Positions 33,201 through 40,253 of a DNA stretch of 64,000 nt are shown here, one piece after another. The DNA lies in assembly GCF_900292035.1 (NCBI RefSeq), contig NZ_OMPO01000004.1:1-64000 (forward strand), in the 5' to 3' direction. Positions within the stretch are counted from its first letter, which is position 1. Each line of letters begins with the position of its first letter. The notes under the pieces are model-generated. The model had not been told where the DNA came from. It saw nothing but the letters and a program-made list of their open reading frames with translations, and ran no database searches. The DNA is from Blastococcus sp. Marseille-P5729. GTDB lineage: Bacteria; Actinomycetota; Actinomycetes; Mycobacteriales; Antricoccaceae. The position numbers were made by a program, and so were the translations under genes.

Positions 33201-33941
33201 CTAGTCGGACCAGCGGAAGACCTTGCGGGCCAGGCCCGCGAACAGTGCCGTCCAGACCGCGAGCACGCCCAGCGCCTGCCAGTCGAAGGCGCCGGTCTCG
33301 AAGGCGGCGCGGAATCCCTCGCCGAGCGCGCCGGACGGCGTGAACGAGACGATCGTCGACCACGGCTCGCCGAACGTCGACGACGGCAGGACGGTCCCGA
33401 GGCCCAGCATGATCACCCACACGAGGTTCGCCAGAGCCAGCACCGCCTCGGCACGTAGCGTCCCAGCGAACAGCATCGCGAACGATACGAAGCAGGCCGT
33501 CCCGACGATCCAGAAGACGAAGAACGGCAGGATGCCAAGCGCGTCCGGCCGCCAACCCATGCCCAGCGCGATCGCGGCCAGGACGACGAACTGAATCACC
33601 TCGACCACGAGCACCGCGAGGATCCGGCCGGCGAGCAGCCCACCCCGGCCCAGGGGAGTCGCTCCGAGCAGCCGGAGCACGCCGTACCGCCGGTCGAACG
33701 CGGTGGAGATCGCCTGCCCGGTGAACGCGGTGGACAGCACCGCCAGCGCGAGGATGCCGGGTGCGACGGCGTCGATGCGCCGGCCGTCGAGCTCGGGGAA
33801 GGGAACCAGCGTCGCGCCCACGAGCGCCATGGCCGGAAGGATGAGCGAGACCATCAGTTGCTCGCCGTTGCGCAGCAGGGTGCCGGCGTCGAAGCGGGCC
33901 TGCGCGATAACTCGGGTGGAGGTGGCGGCAGGAGCGCTCAT
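33201..33941 (-). CDS. ABC-2 type transporter permease, 246 aa
   Basis: Integral membrane subunit of an ABC exporter. About six hydrophobic helices are visible, beginning with LMVSLILPAMALVGATLV near residue 29 and including a run LAVLVVEVIQFVVLAAIALG and a final LAVWTALFAGLA. The C-terminal end RKVFRWSD is a typical short cytosolic tail. Start ATG 33941 overlaps the stop of the ATPase gene (ATGA). Daunorubicin-resistance-like exporters have this architecture; the substrate is unknown. Confidence 0.87.
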   Translation of the reverse strand: MSAPAATSTRVIAQARFDAGTLLRNGEQLMVSLILPAMALVGATLVPFPELDGRRIDAVAPGILALAVLSTAFTGQAISTAFDRRYGVLRLLGATPLGRGGLLAGRILAVLVVEVIQFVVLAAIALGMGWRPDALGILPFFVFWIVGTACFVSFAMLFAGTLRAEAVLALANLVWVIMLGLGTVLPSSTFGEPWSTIVSFTPSGALGEGFRAAFETGAFDWQALGVLAVWTALFAGLARKVFRWSD

Positions 33942-34651
33942 CGGGCGCTCTCCCGTCGGGTCAGGCCGAAGTAAACGTCCTCCAGCGAACGGTCGCCGCA
34001 CAGCTCGTGAAGCGCGCCCGCCGCAGCGACCCGGCCCTCGTTGATGATGACGATGCGGTCGGCGAGGCGCTCGGCCTCCTCGAACGAGTGCGTCGTGACG
34101 ATGACGGCCACGCCGCGATCGCGCGTGTCACGGATCAGGTCCCACACATCGAGGCGCGCGTGCGGGTCGAGCCCTGCGGCGGGCTCGTCGAGGAAGAGCA
34201 CCTCGGGGTTGCCGACCAGGGCGCAGGCGAGAGCCACCCGCTGCCGCTGCCCGCCAGACAGCTGGCGTACCGGGGTGCTGGCGAACCGGTCGATGCCGAG
34301 CTCGCGGACGAGCCGGTCGACCGGAATCGGGTCGGCATAGAAGGTGGCCAGGTGATGCAGCAGCCGCACCGGCTTGGCGGCGTTCGGCAGGCCGCCGTCC
34401 TGCAGCATGACACCGACCCGGGCCCGATGCTCCGGCCCGGCGGTCCACGGGTCGCTGCCGAGCACCTCGGCGCGTCCGCTGGTCGGCTGGATCAGCCCTT
34501 CCAGGCACTCCATCGTGGTGGTCTTGCCCGCGCCGTTGGGGCCTAGCACCGCGGTGATCTGCCCGGCGGGAGCCGACCAGCTCATCCGATCGACGGCGCG
34601 CACCGGCCCGTATTCCTTCGACAGGTCCTCGACCACAACCGCTGGGCTCAT
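33938..34651 (-). CDS. ABC transporter ATP-binding protein, 237 aa
   Basis: ATPase of the exporter encoded with the following permease. Walker A LGPNGAGKTTTMECLEG (about 35-51), Q-loop VMLQDGGLP, signature LSGGQRQRVALA, Walker B LFLDEPAAGLDP and the switch His in VIVTTHSFEEAERLAD. The start at ATG 34651 gives MSPAVVVEDLSKEYG; the frame runs further upstream but those residues are Arg-rich and out of family. Divergent from carbamate kinase, with a shared 135-nt promoter region. The two genes interrupt the catabolic cluster and may be unrelated to it. Confidence 0.9.
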   Translation of the reverse strand: MSPAVVVEDLSKEYGPVRAVDRMSWSAPAGQITAVLGPNGAGKTTTMECLEGLIQPTSGRAEVLGSDPWTAGPEHRARVGVMLQDGGLPNAAKPVRLLHHLATFYADPIPVDRLVRELGIDRFASTPVRQLSGGQRQRVALACALVGNPEVLFLDEPAAGLDPHARLDVWDLIRDTRDRGVAVIVTTHSFEEAERLADRIVIINEGRVAAAGALHELCGDRSLEDVYFGLTRRESAR

Positions 34652-34773
34652 GATCGCCCAGTCTATTCGCGGCCCGAAGCGCCTCCGCCGCGAACCCGCC
34701 CTGTCGCTCAGATGCCGACGTTTGCCGGTCTTCGTCGTCAACCATTGCCATGAACCGGCAGTGACCTACTCCA

Positions 34774-34779
34774 TAGACT
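34774..34779 (+). promoter_or_regulatory. candidate -10 element, possibly for a leaderless carbamate kinase mRNA
   Basis: TAGACT ends 7 nt before the ATG at 34787. There is no purine-rich ribosome-binding site in the short gap (CTCTCTCGC). A transcript starting at or just before the ATG would fit the leaderless initiation that is common in actinobacteria. No clear -35 is present at the expected distance. Confidence 0.4.
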
Positions 34780-34786
34780 CTCTCGC

Positions 34787-35770
34787 ATGACCGCACCAGA
34801 CGCGACTCACCGGCCCTCCAGAGTCCTCGTCGCACTCGGGGGCAACGCCATGAGCGCGCCGGACGGCAGCGCGACCGAGCAGGACCAGACCGAGGCGCTG
34901 GGCCAGGCCGCCGAGCACATCTCGGACCTGGTCGCCGAGGGCGTCGAGGTCGTCATCACCCACGGCAACGGACCGCAGGTGGGCAACCTGCTGGCCAAGA
35001 ACGAGTACTCCGTCGCGATCGCCTCCCCGGTGTCGCTGGCGTGGTGCGGGGCGCAGACCCAGGCGACCATCGGCCTGACGCTGATGAACGCCCTCGATGG
35101 CGCTCTTCAGGCACGGCGCGTCGCACGCCCCGTGACAGCCCTGGTCACGCGGACGCTGGTGGATGCCGACGACCCCGCCTTCGGCGAGCCGGTCAAGCCG
35201 ATCGGCAAGTACCGGCCCGGTGACGAGGCGCAGCAGTTCATCGACCTCGGCCAGCACTGGAAGGACTTCGGCGAGAAGGGGTGGCGCCGCGTCGTCGCCT
35301 CACCGCAGCCGCTGGAGGTGCTCGAAGCGCAGACCGCTCGCTTCCTGGTGGACTCGGGCAGCATCGTCGTCTGCTCCGGCGGTGGAGGGATCCCCGTCGT
35401 CCGGCAGGACGGGCGGCTGCGCGGAGTCGAGGCGGTCATCGACAAGGACCTCGCCGCCGCGGTCCTCGGACCGGCGCTCGGCGCCGACACCCTGATCATC
35501 GCCACCGACGTCGAGGCCGCGATCATCCGTTACGGGCAACCGGACGCCGAGCCGGTGGGCCACGTGAGCCTGCGGCGCATTCGCGAGCTCGAGAGCGAGG
35601 GGCACTTCGCGGCCGGGTCGATGGGACCGAAGGTGTCAGCCGCCCGCACGTTCGTCGAGAATGGCGGTGCCGCGGCGATCATCACGAAACTGGAGCTGCT
35701 CGCCGAGGCCGCCCGCCGCCCTGTGGGCGCGGTCGGAACGGTGATCACCGCGGACGGTCCGCAGGAGTAA
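34787..35770 (+). CDS. arcC: carbamate kinase, 327 aa
   Basis: Transfers the phosphate of carbamoyl phosphate to ADP, giving ATP, CO2 and ammonia, or runs in reverse. Amino-acid-kinase fold with VLVALGGNAM at about residues 13-22, THGNGPQVGNLL near 63, VVCSGGGGIPVV near 195, VIDKDLAAAVL near 214 and SMGPKVSAARTFVENGG near 280. Complete and of family length. No arginine deiminase or ornithine carbamoyltransferase gene is nearby, so the arginine deiminase pathway is not indicated. It lies 33 nt before the barbiturase-family gene on the same strand, implying joint expression. Confidence 0.93.
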   Translation: MTAPDATHRPSRVLVALGGNAMSAPDGSATEQDQTEALGQAAEHISDLVAEGVEVVITHGNGPQVGNLLAKNEYSVAIASPVSLAWCGAQTQATIGLTLMNALDGALQARRVARPVTALVTRTLVDADDPAFGEPVKPIGKYRPGDEAQQFIDLGQHWKDFGEKGWRRVVASPQPLEVLEAQTARFLVDSGSIVVCSGGGGIPVVRQDGRLRGVEAVIDKDLAAAVLGPALGADTLIIATDVEAAIIRYGQPDAEPVGHVSLRRIRELESEGHFAAGSMGPKVSAARTFVENGGAAAIITKLELLAEAARRPVGAVGTVITADGPQE

Positions 35771-35803
35771 CAACGCACCCATCAGAAGAGAATGAGGAGA
35801 GAA

Positions 35804-36937
35804 ATGCCAGACGCAATCGAGGTACGCAAGGTACCGCTGCACAACGTCTCTGACGCCTCCGAGCTCGCAAAGCTCATCGACGAGGGTGTGATGGAGGCCG
35901 ACCGGGTCATCGCCGTCATCGGCAAGACCGAGGGCAACGGTGGCGTGAACGACTACACCCGCATCATCGCCGACCGGGCCTTCCGCGAGGTGATCCAGGC
36001 CAAGGGCACTCGCAGCGCCGAGGACGTGAAGCAGATCCCGATCGTGTGGTCCGGCGGCACCGACGGTGTCATCTCCCCGCACGCCACGATCTTCGCGACC
36101 GTGCCCGCCGACAAGGCGGTTCAGACCGACGAGCCGCGGCTGTCGGTCGGCTTCGCGATGAGCGAGAAGCTGCTGCCGGAGGAGATCGGCTACGTCTCGA
36201 TGGTCAAGAAGGTCGCCGACGGCGTGAAGGTCGCCATGGAGCGCGCCGGGATCACCGACCCGAAGGACGTGCATTACGTCCAGACCAAGACGCCGCTGCT
36301 GACCATCCATACCATTCGCGACGCCAAGTCACGCGGCAAGAAGGTGTGGACCGAGAACACCCACGAGTCGATGGACCTCTCGAACGGTGTCACCGCGCTC
36401 GGCATCGCCGTCGCTCTGGGCGAGATCGAGATGCCCAAGGACGAGGACGTCATGCACAACCGCGAGCTGTACAGCTCGGTCGCATCGTGCTCCTCGGGTG
36501 TGGAGCTCGACCAGGCGCAGATCGTGGTCGTCGGCAACGCCAAGGGCGTGGGCGGTCGCTACCGGATCGGTCACTCGGTCATGAAGGACGCCCTCGACCA
36601 GGACGGCATCTGGGAGGCGATCAAGGACGCCGGTCTCGAGCTCCCCGAACGCCCGCACTGGAGCGACCTCAACGGTCGCCTGGTCAACGTCTTCCTCAAG
36701 TGCGAGGCATCGCAGAGCGGCGAGGTGCACGGACGGCGCAACGCCATGCTCGACGACTCCGACGTGCACTGGCACCGCCAGATCAAGTCCTGCGTCGGCG
36801 GCGTGACGGCGGCGGTCACCGGTGATCCGGCCGTGTTCGTCTCCGTGTCCGCCGCCCATCAGGGCCCGGAGGGCGGTGGGCCGGTCGCGGCGATCATCGA
36901 CCGCGGCGACGACCCGACCGGGTACCAGGTCCCGTAA
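35804..36937 (+). CDS. ring-opening amidohydrolase, barbiturase / cyanuric acid hydrolase family, 377 aa
   Basis: Hydrolyses a six-membered cyclic ureide or imide; known members act on barbiturate (giving ureidomalonate) or cyanuric acid. The family is built of three similar units, each with a Lys-Ser pair. Here Lys41 (GKTEGNG) with Ser83 (WSGGTDG), Lys162 with the CSSG serines 230-231, and Lys299 with the [14 protein letters not shown] segment near 347-360 match that plan, so all three units look intact. ATG 35804 follows AGGAGA at 35794-35799; an ATG at 35792 overlaps that site. The neighbouring nucleobase permease and molybdenum hydroxylase favour barbiturase over cyanuric acid hydrolase, but this is an inference. 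Confidence 0.9.
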   Translation: MPDAIEVRKVPLHNVSDASELAKLIDEGVMEADRVIAVIGKTEGNGGVNDYTRIIADRAFREVIQAKGTRSAEDVKQIPIVWSGGTDGVISPHATIFATVPADKAVQTDEPRLSVGFAMSEKLLPEEIGYVSMVKKVADGVKVAMERAGITDPKDVHYVQTKTPLLTIHTIRDAKSRGKKVWTENTHESMDLSNGVTALGIAVALGEIEMPKDEDVMHNRELYSSVASCSSGVELDQAQIVVVGNAKGVGGRYRIGHSVMKDALDQDGIWEAIKDAGLELPERPHWSDLNGRLVNVFLKCEASQSGEVHGRRNAMLDDSDVHWHRQIKSCVGGVTAAVTGDPAVFVSVSAAHQGPEGGGPVAAIIDRGDDPTGYQVP

Positions 36938-36944
36938 CCGCCTT

Positions 36945-36981
36945 GCGGTGGGTGGCGACCCTCGGGGACGCCACCCACCGC
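36945..36981 (+). terminator. 13-bp perfect GC hairpin after the barbiturase-family gene
   Basis: GCGGTGGGTGGCG (36945-36957) and CGCCACCCACCGC (36969-36981) are exact complements around an 11-nt loop, beginning 8 nt after the stop codon. A short TTT follows at 36987-36989. Probable end of the arcC-barbiturase transcript. Confidence 0.8.
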
Positions 36982-37175
36982 AGCCGTTTCCGGGGCGTAA
37001 CACCAGAACACCGTCGTGTGCCAATCGTGTTGCCGTTGGGCGCGCCTTACGACAGAAAGCGGAATTCCTTGTGACATTTGGCTAATCAGTGACGCGGGGT
37101 CGAGGTCATAGTGTTACGGCCCACACACTTACGTGGGGCGCGCTATCGACGCGCACCGAGCTATGGAGGAAAGAC
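36982..37175 (+). promoter_or_regulatory. promoter/operator region of the nucleobase permease
   Basis: About 190 nt without a gene, of lower GC than the flanks. Repeated words are visible: GTAACAC at 36997-37003 and its complement GTGTTAC at 37111-37117, and AACAC (37007-37011) facing GTGTT (37027-37031). These could be operator half-sites, but no known regulator motif was matched. GGAGG at 37165-37169 is the ribosome-binding site of the permease. Confidence 0.35.
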
Positions 37176-38726
37176 ATGGCGCTAGGAATCGGGTGGACCC
37201 AGAAGGGGGATGGTAAGAACATCCCCCTCGGTGAGGTCGTCAAGCCCCACGAGCGGCTCTCCTGGGGCCGCACCGTGGGCATGGGCATGCAGCACGTCTT
37301 CGCCATGTTCGGGGCGACGTTCGTCTTCCCGCTGCTGATGGGCATCAACCCACAGTTCGGCCTGATGATGTCCGGTGTCGCGACGATCATCTTCCTGCTG
37401 GTCGTCCAGGGCCGGATCCCGTCCTACCTGGGTACGTCGGCGGCGTTTATGGGCGCCGCGGCCGCGATCGGGGCCCAGAACCAGTCTGCCGGCGGCAGCC
37501 CTGCCGACTACATCGGCAAGATGACCGGTGCGATCCTGATCGCCGGCCTGCTGCTGGCGGCCGTGGGCGTCATCGTGCACTTCGTCGGCGGAGCCGTCGT
37601 CTCGCGGGTGCTGCCGCCCGCTGTCACCGGCGCGGTCGTCATGCTGATCGGCTTCAACCTCGCGCCGGTGGTCTCGGGCGTCTACTGGCCACAGGACCAG
37701 TGGATCGCCATCCTCACGATGGTGATCACGACCGTGCTGGCCATCGCCTCGCGCGGGTTCATCTCGCGCATCGCGATCCTGCTCGGACTGATCGCAGGCA
37801 CGGTGCTGTCCTGGCTGTTCGACCTCATGAGCGTGAGCTATGACCGGGTCGACGGCGCCGGTGCGCCGGTCGAGGAAGGCACCGACCGGTTGAGCTTCGC
37901 CGCGGTGAAGGCCGCCGACTGGATCGGTCTTCCGGGCGACATCACCCAGGGCGACGGCTCGGTGCTGCACGGCCCGCACCTGCCGATGTTCTCGATGGCC
38001 GCGATCCTCGTCGTCATCCCGGGCGTCATCGCGCTCATCGCCGAGAACGCCGGCCACGTCAAGGCGGTCGCCGAGATGACCGGCGAGGATCTGGACAGGT
38101 CCATGGGCAAGGCCTTCCTCGGAGACGGCCTCGGCACGGCGGTGTCCGGCTTCGCCGGTGGCCCGCCGACCACCACCTACGCCGAGAACATCGGCGTGAT
38201 GGCGGCCACTCGCGTCTACTCGACCGCCGCCTACTGGGTGGCCGCGATCTTCGCGATCCTGCTCGGGTTCTCCCCAAAGATCGGCGCGCTGATCGCGGCG
38301 ATCCCCGGTGGCGTGCTCGGCGGCATCACCGTCGTCCTGTACGGCATGATCGGCCTGCTCGGCGCGAAGATCTGGGTCGAGAACCGGGTCGATTTCAGCA
38401 ACCCGATCAACCTGGTGCCAATGGCCGCCGGACTGATCATCGCGATCGGCGACGTCCAGCTGAAGTTCACCGACGACTTCATCATCACCGGCATCGCGCT
38501 CGGCACGATCGTCGTGATCGTGCTGTACCACCTGGCCCGGGCGATCGCGCCGCGGGAGCTCAAGGAGGATCTGGCGAGCGGTAACCAGACCGTCACGGCC
38601 GACACGACCGGCATCGCGATCGGCAACGTCGAGCGGCCGGACGGCACCCAGTACGACCCGTGGGAGAGCCGTTCGCAGGGTCCCGGCGCCTTCCGCCAGC
38701 CCGACCTGCCGGGTGACGGCCGCTAG
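37176..38726 (+). CDS. NCS2 family nucleobase (uracil/xanthine) permease, 516 aa
   Basis: Integral membrane symporter of the nucleobase-ascorbate family. Many hydrophobic helices are visible from QHVFAMFGATFVFPLLMG onwards, and the family signatures IALIAENAGHVKAV (substrate glutamate) and GGPPTTTYAENIGVMAATRV are present, as in UraA. The C-terminal 40 residues are hydrophilic. ATG 37176 follows GGAGGAAAG; earlier in-frame codons give non-membrane, Arg-rich sequence. It stands between two hairpins, so it is probably a single-gene unit. Likely substrate is uracil or a related oxopyrimidine or oxopurine. Confidence 0.92.
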   Translation: MALGIGWTQKGDGKNIPLGEVVKPHERLSWGRTVGMGMQHVFAMFGATFVFPLLMGINPQFGLMMSGVATIIFLLVVQGRIPSYLGTSAAFMGAAAAIGAQNQSAGGSPADYIGKMTGAILIAGLLLAAVGVIVHFVGGAVVSRVLPPAVTGAVVMLIGFNLAPVVSGVYWPQDQWIAILTMVITTVLAIASRGFISRIAILLGLIAGTVLSWLFDLMSVSYDRVDGAGAPVEEGTDRLSFAAVKAADWIGLPGDITQGDGSVLHGPHLPMFSMAAILVVIPGVIALIAENAGHVKAVAEMTGEDLDRSMGKAFLGDGLGTAVSGFAGGPPTTTYAENIGVMAATRVYSTAAYWVAAIFAILLGFSPKIGALIAAIPGGVLGGITVVLYGMIGLLGAKIWVENRVDFSNPINLVPMAAGLIIAIGDVQLKFTDDFIITGIALGTIVVIVLYHLARAIAPRELKEDLASGNQTVTADTTGIAIGNVERPDGTQYDPWESRSQGPGAFRQPDLPGDGR

Positions 38727-38736
38727 CTCCTGAGTG

Positions 38737-38783
38737 AACGAGGGGCCGGCACCGCCGAGAACGGTGCCGGCCCCACGCTCGTT
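38737..38783 (+). terminator. 13-bp perfect GC hairpin after the permease gene
   Basis: GGGGCCGGCACCG (38742-38754) pairs exactly with CGGTGCCGGCCCC (38762-38774) over a 7-nt loop. An outer AACGAG/CTCGTT stem (38737-38742 with 38778-38783) lengthens it across a 3-nt bulge. Probable transcript end of the permease gene. Confidence 0.8.
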
Positions 38784-38811
38784 GACAATGGAAGAACCTC
38801 GTAATTAGGGA
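38782..38811 (+). promoter_or_regulatory. candidate promoter of the coxM-S-L-G-like operon
   Basis: TTGACA at 38782-38787 matches the -35 consensus exactly. TAGGGA at 38806-38811 could be the -10 at 18-nt spacing, which would place the RNA start at or next to ATG 38818. GGGAG at 38808-38812 could instead act as a ribosome-binding site. The TTGACA overlaps the end of the preceding hairpin. Confidence 0.4.
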
Positions 38812-38817
38812 GTAGGG

Positions 38818-39693
38818 ATGAAACCCGCACCGTTCGTCTGGAACGGACCGACGTCGAAGGCCGAGGCCATCGCTGCGCTCGCCGAGCACGGCACGGAGGC
38901 CAAGGTGCTCGCCGGGGGACAGTCGCTCATCCCGATGCTCGCCATGCGACTCGCCGAGCCCAGGGTGCTGGTGGACATCAACGCCGCCGCCGAGCTGTCG
39001 TACATCTCGGTAGGTGACGACGGCATTCGCGTCGGCGCGTTGACCCGGCACGCGGAGCTGGAGCGTCACGCGGAAACGGCGCGGATCGCTCCGATCATCG
39101 GCCAGGGGCTGCGCAACGTCGCGCACGCCACCATCCGCAATCGTGGCACCACCGTCGGGTCGATCGCGCACGCCGACCCGTCCGGCGAGATGACCTCCGT
39201 CCTGGCGCTCACCGACGGTCACGTCGTCGCGGCCTCCGCCGGTGGCGAGCGGACGATCCCCTGGAACGAGTTCTTCGCCGGCGCCCTAGAATCCTGTCTC
39301 GAACCCGACGAGCTCGCCGTCGAGGCCTACTTCTCGGCAATGAAAGAGAACGAGGGTTCGGCGTACCTGGAGATGTCGCGCCGGCACGGTGACTACGCGA
39401 TGTGCGGAGTCGGAGCGATCGTCGCGCTCGAGGACGGCAGGATCGCCGCTGCACGGCTGTCGTTCATCTCGGTCACCGAGACTCCGATCGTCGTCGACGT
39501 GACCGAGGCCGCGGGCTCCGGGGCGGACGCCGTCGCCGAGGCCGCGCGCGAGGCGATCGACCCGGTCGGCGACATCCACGCCAGCGCGGAGTTCCGCACC
39601 CACCTCGCGGGCGTGCTCGCGCAACGGGCGGTCGAGCAGGCGGTAGAGCACGCGAAGCAGCGACGCACCGACGGCGAAGGAGAGACGACGTGA
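38818..39693 (+). CDS. FAD-binding subunit of a xanthine dehydrogenase/CoxM-family molybdenum hydroxylase, 291 aa
   Basis: Medium flavoprotein subunit that takes electrons from the iron-sulfur subunit. FAD motifs are AGGQSLIPMLAMR (about residues 38-50) and TVGSIAHADPSGEM (about 111-124), both standard for the family. The C-terminal CO_deh_flav_C-like domain follows. First gene of a tightly overlapping M-S-L-G operon: its TGA overlaps the GTG of the small subunit. The three-subunit arrangement is shared by CO dehydrogenases and many aromatic-heterocycle hydroxylases. Confidence 0.9.
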   Translation: MKPAPFVWNGPTSKAEAIAALAEHGTEAKVLAGGQSLIPMLAMRLAEPRVLVDINAAAELSYISVGDDGIRVGALTRHAELERHAETARIAPIIGQGLRNVAHATIRNRGTTVGSIAHADPSGEMTSVLALTDGHVVAASAGGERTIPWNEFFAGALESCLEPDELAVEAYFSAMKENEGSAYLEMSRRHGDYAMCGVGAIVALEDGRIAAARLSFISVTETPIVVDVTEAAGSGADAVAEAAREAIDPVGDIHASAEFRTHLAGVLAQRAVEQAVEHAKQRRTDGEGETT

Positions 39694-40253
39694 CCACCAG
39701 CGCCGAGCACACCAACCAGGCGGGTGAGACGCTGTATCCCGTCACCATGACCATCAACGGCCAGCACGCCACGGACACCGTGACCGCACGACGGACCTTG
39801 TCGGACTTCCTGCGCCACGACCGCGGGCTCACCGGCACTCACGTGGGATGCGAGCACGGCGTCTGCGGCGCCTGCACCGTACTGCTGGACGGCACACCTG
39901 TCCGGGCCTGCCTGGTTTTCGCCGTCTCGTGCAACGGCCACGAGGTCACCACAGTCGAGGGACTCGGGCAGCTAGACGAGACCGGTGACCCCGACTCGCT
40001 CTCCCCGGTGCAGCGCGCCTTCCGCGACACACACGCCCTCCAATGCGGTTTCTGCACCCCGGGTTTCCTGACCACGATCACCGCGGGCCTGCGAGAGAAT
40101 CCCGACCCGACACCGGACGAGGCGATCGAGATGATCAGCGGCAACCTGTGCCGGTGCACCGGCTACCAGAACATCGTGAAGGCTGTGCTGCGCGCCGCCG
40201 AGATCGCGCGCGAGCAGTCCAGCACTCCCGTTGCACGGGAAGGGGAGAAGTAA
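39690..40253 (+). CDS. [2Fe-2S] subunit of a molybdenum hydroxylase (CoxS-like), 187 aa
   Basis: Carries two [2Fe-2S] clusters linking the molybdenum site to FAD. Plant-ferredoxin-type cluster ligands are Cys54, Cys59, Cys62 and Cys74 (GCEHGVCGACTV). The second, helical-domain cluster uses Cys119, Cys122, Cys154 and Cys156 (QCGFCTPG and NLCRCTGYQ). All eight ligands are present. The start at GTG 39690 overlaps the preceding stop; the N-terminal tail before YPVTMTING is about 15 residues longer than in typical CoxS. Confidence 0.92.
   Translation: MTTSAEHTNQAGETLYPVTMTINGQHATDTVTARRTLSDFLRHDRGLTGTHVGCEHGVCGACTVLLDGTPVRACLVFAVSCNGHEVTTVEGLGQLDETGDPDSLSPVQRAFRDTHALQCGFCTPGFLTTITAGLRENPDPTPDEAIEMISGNLCRCTGYQNIVKAVLRAAEIAREQSSTPVAREGEK

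Noticed and set aside
34787-35770. Arginine deiminase pathway
   Set aside because: Only carbamate kinase is present; no arcA, arcB or arcD-like gene is in the window.
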